NCBI GenBank assembly: GCA_963733395.1
Contig: CAVTCZ010000005.1
Location: 124,001-188,000 of the forward strand
Direction: 5' to 3'
Source: JADKAV01 sp963733395
GTDB taxonomy: Bacteria; Actinomycetota; Actinomycetes; S36-B12; UBA10799
DNA length: 64,000 nucleotides
Within the stretch, counting starts at the first letter, position 1, and each line of letters starts with the position of its first letter. The notes beneath the pieces were generated by a model that saw only the letters and a program-made list of their open reading frames with translations, searched no databases and was not told where the DNA came from. The translations under genes were made by a program, and so were the position numbers. Of the stretch, positions 43,793 to 51,962 are shown in pieces.

Positions 43793-44515
43793 TGTCCTCC
43801 GATCCACGTGGAATTCACTCCAGCGTACCTTCCGTTGCGGCGGATCCGGGTCCACCTGTGATCAATGCCGCACCAGGTTCTGACGTGTCGGTGGTCGGTT
43901 GCGGTTCCTCCGGTGTGATTCCGTCGCCGGAGCCGCAGTGACGCAAGGCGCCGGCTTCGCTTCAATCAGTAGTGACACGCCGGGGTGGGGCCAGGGTCAG
44001 CGCAACAGTCCAGCATTGGAAGGTCGCTGTGTTGCGCGGGTCGTTCTCGAATTCCGCGGGAGTGGAAGACCGGTGCTGGTGGCGTGCGCTCAAGGATCTG
44101 CGCCACCGCAACGCCCGCGACTGTTGCACGGTTGTGCCCCCACCGCCGCGACTGTTGCACGGTTGTCGGTCCCCGACCGACCGGACTCCTGAAACCAGCA
44201 ACGGCGCAACACTCGCGTCGGGAGACCAGCAACGGCGCAACACTCGCACCCGGAGAACAGCGGCCGCCCAGGGCCACTTGCTGCAGGCCCCGGAGTGTCC
44301 GGCATTCTGTGACGAGGTTGCAGCGACCCGCGAGGGGTGTGACTGCGATTTCGGTCGCAAGCAAGCAGAGCAGGAAGGCCCGCCCGACCGGCGCAGATGT
44401 CCGATATGTGAACATTTTTCGGCAGTAATGGCTCTGCATTCGCGAAACCCGGCCGGGGCTTCGCCGCCCGGCGGGGGAAGTCTGGTCCACTGGTCACTCG
44501 AAAGGTGGTGGTTTC
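43793..44515. other. 723-bp divergent intergenic region with repeat copy C and an AT-richer upstream patch
   Basis: No reading frame here resembles a protein family; a long plus-strand frame from 43972 continues out of frame through the amidase gene and is rejected. 44118-44246 is a repeat element. The patch around 44405-44430 (gaacatttttcggcagtaatgg) is unusually AT-rich and may hold the amidase promoter, about 90 bp upstream of its GTG. The LCP promoter should lie near 43800-43900. Confidence 0.6.
44118..44246. repeat. Inverted-repeat element, copy C (two left, two right units)
   Basis: Left units CGACTGTTGCACGGTTG at 44118 and CGACTGTTGCACGGTTGTCGG at 44149 (period 31), a 25-nt spacer ending CTCCTGAAA, right units CCAGCAACGGCGCAACACTCG at 44195 and 44226 (period 31). 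Same orientation as copy B. This copy lies between divergent genes, so it cannot be explained as a shared terminator. Confidence 0.95.
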
Positions 44516-47500
44516 GTGCGTGCCCGCTTCCCCGTTCTGCTCGTGCTCGTCCTGGGCGCCGTGCTCCTCCCGGTCACCGGCCTGCCCGGAATGGGACCGC
44601 AGCCGGTGCCGACACGTGTGCAGACGCTTGCCCTGGACGACATCCGCATGGCCGGTGGGCAGGGCCTGTCCGCCGGAGTCGACCAGCCCACGGCCTCGCT
44701 CAGCGCCGTGATGGAGACCGAACCGTTCGGCCTGGTCGGCCTGTCGTGGGATGCGCCGCCGGAGGCGGGCTCCGTGGTCAAGGTGCGGGTGCGCGAACAG
44801 ACCGGCTGGACGCCCTGGCTGCAGGTGCCGTACCACGACGATCACGGACCCGACCGCGACAGCGTCGAGGGCCAGCAGGTCCAGGCCGGCACCGACCCGA
44901 TGCTGACCGGGGAGTCCGACGCGGTGCAGGTGTGGGTTCAGACCCCGGATGGCGTCACCCCCGAGAACACCCAGGTCCACCTCGTGGATACCGACGAGGT
45001 GGACGTCCAGCGCAGTCCCATGCCGGAGGTTTCGGCAGCGCCGGGCCAGCCCACCGATCGTCACCCGGGCGCAGTGGGGGGCCGATGAGAGCAAGCGCAA
45101 GACCGATGGTTTCCCGCAGTACGCCGATGTGGTCAAGGTCGGTTTCGTGCACCACACGGTCTCCAGCAGCACCTACAGCGAATCGCAGGCCGCGGCCCAG
45201 GTGCGCAACCTGTACGCGTGGTACACCGACGGTCTGAAGTACTCCGATATGGCCTACAACTTCCTGGTCGACCGGTTCGGCCGGCTCTACGAGGGCCGGT
45301 ACGGCGGGATGGACCGGCCGGTGGTGGGCGGCCACACCGCGGGCCTGAACAAGAACAGCTTCGCCGTCTCGGCCATGGGCAACTTCGAGGAGTTCAACCC
45401 GGCTGCCCCGCAGATGAGCGCGATCAAGGAGTCGATCGCCGCGCTCATGGCCTGGAAACTCGGGCTGAGCAAGCGTGACCCCGGTGGCCAGGACACGCTG
45501 GTCAGCAACGGCTCGCTCAACTCCGGCTTCTGGGAGGCCGGCGAGGTGGCCACCTTGAACCGCGTGTCGGGCCACCGCGACGCGGGGAACACGGCTTGTC
45601 CGGGCAAGTTCCTCTACGCGCAGATCCCCGACATCCGGGCCCGAGCGGCGCAGATCTATCGCAACGGCGGCGGTTCGCCCGCCCCGGAGATCCCCGACTT
45701 GATAACGCCGGATCCGGTGACCGACGAGTTCAACTTCCGCGGCTCCGGCTACGGCGACGGCGTCGGTCTGCCGCGGGCCGGTGTGCTGGGGCAGGCCCGC
45801 GATGGCAAGAAGGCCGCAGGCATCCTCAAGCACTATCTGGCCGGCGTCGCCGTCGGTGGCACCGACGACCAGCGGATTCTGCGGGTGGCCCTCGGGACGC
45901 CCAAACAGACGCAGATCGCCAGCGATGCCTTAAGTCGGGGGGGCGGTGGCTTCGTCATCGGGCGCGGCAAGTCGGCGCTGATCGGTGGAGCTGACACCAA
46001 GGCCCGGGCCCGGGTTGACGGTTCCCAGGTGGTGATCGAGCGCAAGAGCGGTAAGAAGTGGCGGCGGGTGGTGTCGGCGCCGCGGGTGACCGTCCGCTGG
46101 GCCGGCACCCGCAGCGCCGGCAAGCTCGGGCAACGGGCCACCGCGCTGCAGGTCGGCAACGACACCCTGCGCAAAGGCACGGTCACCCTCACGGCGGTGG
46201 CCGGGTCGCTGCGCATCGTCGCCAATCTGCGCGTTCACGACGAGTACCTGCCGTACCTGCAGACGGTGCCGCGGTCCTGGCCCGAGCAGGCGCAGCGGGC
46301 GATGGCCATCGCCCAACGGTCGAAGGCGCTGGCGGCTGTCTGGAACCCGGATTGTGGCTGCCATGTGGGCCCGGATGGGTTCGGCGGGCAGAAAGCCACC
46401 ACCGAGAAGGGCTACGGCACATGGCGCAAGGCGGTGTCCAGTACGGCAACGTCCGCGACCGCCGGCCTGGCGGCGCAGTACGACGGGGCGGCCATCGACA
46501 TCCCGATGTTCGACTCGACCGGTGGCGCGACGCTGAACAGCTCCGACGTATGGGGCGAGGAGGTGCCGTGGCTGCGCAGCGCCGACGATCCGTGGAGTCT
46601 GCAGAGGAAGAACACCGCGTACGCCTCCTGGGACACCCAGGCGCGTCCGCAGAGCCAGGTGGCACAACTGTTCGGCCTGCCGGATGTCGTGCTGCTGGAC
46701 CTGCGCACCCGGTTGACCGGGGGCGCCGTGGCCACGGCCACCGCCACCAGTTCCGGCGGGCAGACGGCCTCCATCACGGGTGAGAAACTGCGCACCGCCC
46801 TGCAGTTGCCGTCGGCGTACATCGCCCGGGGCGTCACGCAGGAGCCCACCTCGGCCACCTCCCTGTCCACGGCCTTGGCCAGCGGCCGCAAGGGAGCGCC
46901 CGTGGTGGTGCAGGCAAGTGACACCACCGTGGTCGCCTTGGCCGCAGCGTATGCGGGGGCTGCCGGCCGGCCGCTGTTCGTGGTGGGCGGCGCCGGGCCC
47001 GACAAGCGCGCCGCAGCCGCTCTGCGTCCGGCCAAGACCCTGACCGCGGTGGGGGCCTTCGGTGACCGCGCGCTCAAATCCCTGTCCCGGTTGGCCCGTG
47101 TGCAGCGGGTGAGCGCCGGCAGCGCCCCGGCGCTGTCGCTGGAGCTGGCCCGCCGGGCGCAACGCTCGGAACGCGCAGCGGTGTTCGTGGCCACACCGGG
47201 CAACGACGCGGCCATGGCCAGTGCCGCGATGGGTGCGGCCCGGGCCCGGGGCTACCTCGTTGCTGTCGACGCGACGCCGTCCGCGGCTGCGGCCAAGTGG
47301 GTCAAAGCGCACGCCAAGCGCACCATCGTCGTCGCCGCCAAGTCAGAGATCTCCAACGCTCAGGCCGCCCTGCTGCGCAAGCCGGTCCGGCTCGGCGCGA
47401 AGGACCCGGTGGTGCGGGCAGCCCGCATCGCGGGTCTCGGGCCGCGCCGCGGCGACGCGCTGATCGTGGACAGTGCCCGGGTGATGGCTGCGGCTGCTGC

Positions 47501-47648
47501 CGCCGCTTCCGGGCGACCGGTCCTGCTCGTCGCGGCCAAGGCGGGCAACGGCAAGGCGCTGCATTTCCTGCAGGCCAGCCCCGCGATCGCCGAGTTGCGC
47601 AGTGTGGGTGCCGACCCGGGGGCGCTGTCGGCCGCCCGGCGGGCCTGA
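44516..47648 (+). CDS. Secreted modular peptidoglycan amidase (PGRP-type) with SpoIID-like and cell-wall-binding regions; frame break near 45038-45055
   Basis: GTG 44516 with AGGTGG 7 nt upstream. Signal peptide VRARFPVLLVLVLGAVLLPV. After one base too many near 45050 the frame resumes as PPIVTRAQWGADES. Residues about 185-380 are an Amidase_2/PGRP domain with VHHTVSSSTYS, YNFLVDRFGRLYEGRYGG, SGHRDAGNTACPGKF (His, His and Cys zinc ligands). Residues about 585-740 resemble SpoIID (QYDGAAIDIPMFDSTGG, then DVWGEEVPWLRSADDPW). The last 290 residues are cell-wall-binding repeat 2-like. It would cleave or remodel peptidoglycan outside the cell. Around 1043 aa if corrected. Confidence 0.8.
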
Positions 47649-47926
47649 CTCCGACCGGCGCTCACCACCGCGGCCCCTCGTCCGGTTGACGTCGGCAGGC
47701 CGCTTGAGGCGTCCAACCAGCTGGTGTCGTGCGTCACTGGTTGACACGTGACAGCGCGATCCCGTGTCCGCCGGCCAGGGGAGTCCGCCACCGACCTCGG
47801 TCCCCCGGGCACAGAGCTTGCGGGCCACGACCGCCGACGAGATCGGCGCCACCCGGGTACCAACTTCCCACGCGCGCCACCGATGGGACCGCCGCACGAA
47901 GGCGGCCCCTCGACTTCGCAGGTGGG

Positions 47927-48574
47927 CTACTGCCTCACCGCAGTGGCGGTCGCGCCCTCCTGTGCGCCAACCCCGTAGACCACAGCCGCCCCGACCGCCA
48001 GCGGAGCCGCGATCGCGGCCAGCAGCCCAGTCGTGGAATCCGGCGGCAGGTCGGTGAGCAGCCTGCCGCCGGCGGCCAAGCCGACGCGCTGCGCGTACAC
48101 CGTGGCCGCAGAGCCCAGTTGCTCGGCGGACATGTCGGGCAGGCCGCCACACGCCACCGGGGGCAGCACCCGTTGATCCGGCATGCCCCGGACGTCGGCG
48201 GGGAAGAACCATTCCGCGGTCATCCCGGGCGGCGGTGGCGCCATGCCCAACGGATCGGCCACGACGCACACGTCCGCGCCGGCGGTCGTTCCCACATGCA
48301 GGTCGGCCGGAACGTCGTCGAGCACCACGTCCGCGCCGGCCTCCCAGGCCGAGACCAACCAGACTGCCGCCATCCAGTGCAGCGGCAGCGTGACCCGGAT
48401 CGTGGACCCGGGCGCCACGTCCGCCTCCAGTTGCAGGAAGTTCACGGTCTTGCAGACCCAGTTGTCGAACGTCGCGTGGGACAGTTCCACCCGACCCTGG
48501 GTGCAGTCGGTGATCAACGGCGCGGCGGGGTGGGCGCGCAGCGCGACTGCGCGGGCATCGGCCAGAGTGGACAC
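47927..48574 (-). CDS. TIGR03089 family protein
   Basis: 215 aa from GTG 48574, leaderless (TACGAT 6 nt upstream). Sequence blocks PAAPLITDCTQGRVELSHATFDNWVCKTVNFLQLEADVAPGSTIRVTLPLHWMAAVWLVSAWEAGADVV resemble the N-terminal part of AMP-binding enzymes without the ATP-binding core, as known for TIGR03089. It occurs beside LCP and manC genes in actinobacteria (Rv3268). Function unknown. Divergent from manC. The 280 bp downstream (47649-47926) hold no gene I recognise. Confidence 0.85.
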   Translation of the reverse strand: MSTLADARAVALRAHPAAPLITDCTQGRVELSHATFDNWVCKTVNFLQLEADVAPGSTIRVTLPLHWMAAVWLVSAWEAGADVVLDDVPADLHVGTTAGADVCVVADPLGMAPPPPGMTAEWFFPADVRGMPDQRVLPPVACGGLPDMSAEQLGSAATVYAQRVGLAAGGRLLTDLPPDSTTGLLAAIAAPLAVGAAVVYGVGAQEGATATAVRQ

Positions 48575-48580
48575 GGGCGC

Positions 48581-48606
48581 ATCGTATGCCGTCGGACTGG
48601 CAGACT
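48581..48606. promoter_or_regulatory. Back-to-back leaderless -10 elements, TIGR03089 gene and manC
   Basis: TACGAT on the minus strand (48586-48581, 6 nt before GTG 48574) and CAGACT on the plus strand (48601-48606, 6 nt before GTG 48613). Start codons are 38 bp apart. Confidence 0.55.
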
Positions 48607-48612
48607 GACCGG

Positions 48613-49686
48613 GTGCTCGAGTCGATCCTGTTGGTGGGTGGCAAAGGGACCCGCCTGCGCCCACTGACCATCAACCACCCCAAACCCATGCTGCCCGTGG
48701 CCGGCGTGCCGTTCACCGAGCACCAGATCGCCATCGCCCGGGCGGCCGGCGTCTCCCGGATCGCACTGGGTACCTCGTACCGCGCGGACGTGTTCAGCGA
48801 CTACTTCGGCGACGGTTCCGATTTCGGAGTCGCCTTGGACTACCGGGTCGAGGACGAGCCGTTGGGCACCGGGGGAGCCATCCGCAACGCTGCGGATGCG
48901 CTCACGTGCGGCCCCGACGACCCGGTGGTGGTGTTCAACGGCGACATCCTCACCGGCCTGGACATCGAAGAACTGGTCAAGCATTGGCGCGCCGCCGAGG
49001 CCGACGTGGCGTTGTACCTGACCCGGGTCGCTGACCCGCGGGCTTTCGGCCTCGTGCCCACCGAGGGCGATCGGGTCACCGCGTTCCTGGAGAAGCCGCA
49101 GACTCCCGAGGAGATCGTCACCGACCAGATCAACGCCGGTTGCTATGTCTTCCGCCGCAGCGTGATCGACGAGATCCCGGCGGGCCGGCCGGTCAGTGTC
49201 GAACGCGAGACGTTCCCGGGCCTGCTCGCGGCCGGGCGCACGGTGGTGGGCTGGGTGGATCCGGGGTACTGGCTGGATCTGGGCACCCCGCTGGCGTTCG
49301 CCCGCGGCAGTGCCGACATCGTGCTGGGCAACGTCGCCTCCCCGGCCCTGCCGGGCCCGCCGGGGCCGTGCTTGGTGGCGCCGGGAGCCGAGGTGGCCGG
49401 CGAGTGCTCCGGCGGCACCGCGGTCGGCCGCAACGCACGGGTGGCTGCAGGTGCCAGGGTGGTCGGATCGGTGCTGTTCGAAGGGGCCGTGGTCGGTCGC
49501 GATTGTGTGATCGAGGACAGCATCATCGGCGCCGGCGCGGTCGTGGCAGACGGTTGCGTGCTGCATTCGGTGGTCGTCGGCGACCGGGCCCGGATCGGCG
49601 TCGGCAACGAACTGCTCGACGGGGTCCGGGTCTGGCCGGATGTGGAACTCGGCGATTGCGCCGTGCGATTCTCCTCGGACCAGTGA
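48613..49686 (+). CDS. manC: Mannose-1-phosphate guanylyltransferase (sugar nucleotidyltransferase with left-handed beta-helix)
   Basis: 357 aa from GTG 48613. LLVGGKGTRLRPLTINHPKPMLPVAGVPF is the nucleotidyltransferase signature, VVFNGDIL the metal-binding Asp block, and the last 100 residues are hexapeptide repeats (VGRNARVAAGARVVGSVLF). Neighbouring pmm (56.1 kb) and manA (58.9 kb) complete GDP-mannose synthesis. In mycobacteria the counterpart is Rv3264c. A start at 48586 would overlap the divergent promoter and is not used. Convergent with fbiB, 3 bp apart. Confidence 0.9.
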   Translation: MLESILLVGGKGTRLRPLTINHPKPMLPVAGVPFTEHQIAIARAAGVSRIALGTSYRADVFSDYFGDGSDFGVALDYRVEDEPLGTGGAIRNAADALTCGPDDPVVVFNGDILTGLDIEELVKHWRAAEADVALYLTRVADPRAFGLVPTEGDRVTAFLEKPQTPEEIVTDQINAGCYVFRRSVIDEIPAGRPVSVERETFPGLLAAGRTVVGWVDPGYWLDLGTPLAFARGSADIVLGNVASPALPGPPGPCLVAPGAEVAGECSGGTAVGRNARVAAGARVVGSVLFEGAVVGRDCVIEDSIIGAGAVVADGCVLHSVVVGDRARIGVGNELLDGVRVWPDVELGDCAVRFSSDQ

Positions 49687-49689
49687 GGC

Positions 49690-50976
49690 TCAGCGCACCG
49701 ACCAGTGGTCCGCGAGATCGGCGGCCGGTCGGTCGGGTGCCGGTGCTGCCGGCCAGCCGATGGCCACTGCCCCCAGCGGTTGCCACGACTCGGGCAGGTC
49801 GAGAGCGGTGGCGACCACGGGCGGGCAGAAGACCGTGCTGGAGATCCAGGCGCTGCCCAGGCCCGCCGCCGACAGGCTCACCAGCAGGTTCTCGACGGCT
49901 GCGCCGCCCGCAACCAGGAACAGGTCCCGCTCGAAGCCGTTGCGACGGGCATCCGGATAGGTGTGGGCCGCGTCGGCCAGGTCGCTGAATGCCAGCACCA
50001 CCTCGGGTGCCCGCCACAGGACGTCGCCGCGCCCCAGCCGCTTTGCGATCGACTCTTCGGCGAACCCGTCGGCGCGCAGGTCCGCGGTCCACTGGTCCCG
50101 CATCGCAGCGAGCACCCGGTCGCGCTGGTCGCGCAGCAGCACGAACCGCCAGGGCCGGGTGTGGTGGGGGCTCGGGGCAGTACAGGCCGCCCGGACGGCT
50201 TCTTCGATCAATCCCACCGGCACCGGTCGATCGCTGAAAGCCCGTACCGTGCGTCGTCCGGTGACGGCACCGGCGCGAGCCTCCCGGGTGCCGGTGGCGA
50301 ACAGATCCTCGTGACTGGGCCGGATGAGGTCCTGTGCCGTCGCCTGGCCACCGGCGTCGAGGCCGCGCACGACCGCGACCGGGGTGCGGCCGGTCTTGCC
50401 CTTGACGAGGTCGGCGGCGGCAGCGATCTCGTCGGCGATGGCCACCTGGGTCATCTCCAGGGTCTCGCCCCGGTCGTCCGGTTCCCCGCGCAGATCCCGC
50501 ACGGCGGCGATCCCGGCCAGGCCGAGGGCGAAATCGGTGACGCCGACCCGCCAGGGGCGTCCTGCGGTGTCGGTGATCACGACGCCGAGGTCCACACCGA
50601 GGCGTTCCTGCAGCGCCAGCCGCAGGCCCGCGGCGGAAGCGTCCGGATCGCGGGGGAGGCGCAGTGGCCGCGGCGTGTTCGAACGGTCCACACCGGCCGA
50701 GGCCATCACCACCCCGAGGTGGTTCTCCACGATCCGCAGGTCGTCGCGCACGGCCACGGTCCGGACGGTGTCGGCGGCGATCGCCGCATCCCGGTCGGTC
50801 ACCCACTGGCCCTCGGCCTTGCTGATGATCTTGGAGCTCACCGCCAGCACATCGCCGTCGGCGACACCGGTGGCGCCGTCGGGCCAGGTGAGGCCGGACA
50901 GGGCGGGCGCGAGGGCAGTTGCGAGGTCGGTGTGCTCGTCGAACTCGGGGAGTCCGCCGACCGCGACGATCTGCAT
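49690..50976 (-). CDS. fbiB: Coenzyme F420:L-glutamate ligase with nitroreductase-like domain
   Basis: 428 aa from ATG 50976. Residues about 1-250 are CofE-like (GDVLAVSSKIISKAEGQWV, ITDTAGRPWRVGVTDFALGLAGI, EIAAAADLVKGKTGRTPVAVVRGL). Residues about 255-428 are a nitroreductase fold (RRTVRAFSDRPVPVGLIEEAVRAACTAPSPHHTRPWRFVLLRD). The two-domain FbiB form is actinobacterial; it adds glutamates to F420-0, while the C-terminal domain reduces dehydro-F420-0. Its start shares one base with the fbiA stop. Confidence 0.95.
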   Translation of the reverse strand: MQIVAVGGLPEFDEHTDLATALAPALSGLTWPDGATGVADGDVLAVSSKIISKAEGQWVTDRDAAIAADTVRTVAVRDDLRIVENHLGVVMASAGVDRSNTPRPLRLPRDPDASAAGLRLALQERLGVDLGVVITDTAGRPWRVGVTDFALGLAGIAAVRDLRGEPDDRGETLEMTQVAIADEIAAAADLVKGKTGRTPVAVVRGLDAGGQATAQDLIRPSHEDLFATGTREARAGAVTGRRTVRAFSDRPVPVGLIEEAVRAACTAPSPHHTRPWRFVLLRDQRDRVLAAMRDQWTADLRADGFAEESIAKRLGRGDVLWRAPEVVLAFSDLADAAHTYPDARRNGFERDLFLVAGGAAVENLLVSLSAAGLGSAWISSTVFCPPVVATALDLPESWQPLGAVAIGWPAAPAPDRPAADLADHWSVR

Positions 50977-51917
50977 CAGCGGACGAGGTCCACGGCCGCC
51001 CGCGCGAGGGTCGCAGCGGCCGCGGTGTCGGTCATCAGTGTGGGCATGGCCAGGCTGGCGCGCACCCCGGCCGGAGCCTGGTCCCCGGTCTCGTGGACCC
51101 AGCCGTCGAGGATGCCGCCGTGGCCACGGGCGCCGTAGTGCTCGGCGACGGCTGCCGACGTGGCCGCCACCCCAATGGCCGCCAGGCACTTATCGGCCAT
51201 GCCCTTGACCGGGCGGCCGCCGATGATGCCCGAGACCCCAACGACCGGGGCCGGGCCATCCGCCACCGCGTCCCGGATGCCCGGCACCGCCATGATCGGC
51301 CCGATGCTCACCACCGGGTTGGACGGTGGCAGCACGATCACATCCGCGTCGGCGATGGCGGCCAGCACGCCGGGGGCGGGGGCCGCGTCGTCGATGCCCA
51401 CGAACGTGAAGCCACTGGCGGGCAGCTCCGCGCGGTGCCGGACCCACCATTGCTGGAAATGGATGGCGGCCGGGCCGTCGGCGGTGTCCACGACGACATG
51501 GGTCTCGACCCGGTCGTTGGTCATCGGCAGCAGTTCGACCCCTGGCTGCCACCGGGTGCACAGCGCCGCCGTCACCTGGTCCAGCCCGTAGCCGGCGGTC
51601 AACAGCTGGGTGCGCACCAGGTGGGTCGCGATGTCGCGGTCGCCGAGGGTGAACCACAGGGGCGGGAAGTCGTAGGCGGCCAACTCGTCGAGGACGCTGT
51701 AGGTCTCCTGCGCGCGCCCCCAACCGCGGTCGGCGTCGATGCCGCCCCCCAGGGTGTACATGACGGTGTCGAGGTCCGGGCACACCTTGAGTCCGTGCAA
51801 CCAGATGTCGTCGGCGGTGTTGCCGACGACCGTGATGGCGGCATCCGGGAAAGCCGCTCGCAGACCCTGCAGGAAACGCGCCCCCCCGACTCCACCCGCG
51901 AGCACGGTGATCCGCAT
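50976..51917 (-). CDS. fbiA: 2-phospho-L-lactate/phosphoenolpyruvate transferase of F420 synthesis
   Basis: 313 aa from ATG 51917. ITVLAGGVGGARFLQGLR, GNTADDIWLHGLKVCPDLDTVMYTLGGGID, NDRVETHVVVDT, PPSNPVVSIGPIMAVPGIR and CLAAIGVAATSAAVAEHYG are CofD/FbiA signatures. It joins the phosphoenolpyruvate- or phospholactate-guanosine donor to FO. A GGAAGGGA site lies 8 nt upstream of the ATG, so this gene is leadered, unlike divergent fbiC. Confidence 0.95.
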   Translation of the reverse strand: MRITVLAGGVGGARFLQGLRAAFPDAAITVVGNTADDIWLHGLKVCPDLDTVMYTLGGGIDADRGWGRAQETYSVLDELAAYDFPPLWFTLGDRDIATHLVRTQLLTAGYGLDQVTAALCTRWQPGVELLPMTNDRVETHVVVDTADGPAAIHFQQWWVRHRAELPASGFTFVGIDDAAPAPGVLAAIADADVIVLPPSNPVVSIGPIMAVPGIRDAVADGPAPVVGVSGIIGGRPVKGMADKCLAAIGVAATSAAVAEHYGARGHGGILDGWVHETGDQAPAGVRASLAMPTLMTDTAAAATLARAAVDLVR

Positions 51918-51946
51918 GCGCCCGTCCCTTCCGCTGCCGCTGTGCG

Positions 51947-51956
51947 CGCGTACGCT
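51947..51956. promoter_or_regulatory. Overlapping divergent -10 candidates of fbiA and fbiC
   Basis: CGCGTACGCT holds TACGCT on the plus strand (51951-51956, 6 nt before the fbiC GTG) and TACGCG on the minus strand (51952-51947), which would start fbiA mRNA near 51940 with a leader of about 23 nt. The minus hexamer lacks the final T, so that half is less certain. Confidence 0.5.
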
Positions 51957-51962
51957 TTGCAC

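Noticed and set aside
37445..44246. CRISPR-like direct repeats in the intergenic elements
   Set aside because: Only two direct units per arm with about 10-nt gaps, and the arms are inverted to each other; no spacers of usual length and no cas genes.
43972..44515. Possible small protein gene upstream of the amidase
   Set aside because: The frame runs through repeat copy C and then antiphase through the amidase gene; composition shows no family motif and no ribosome binding site.
35679..45055. Programmed ribosomal frameshifting as explanation for broken genes
   Set aside because: Breaks occur in unrelated families at varied sequences without slippery heptamers or downstream structures; the intact sulfotransferase paralogue lacks such a site.
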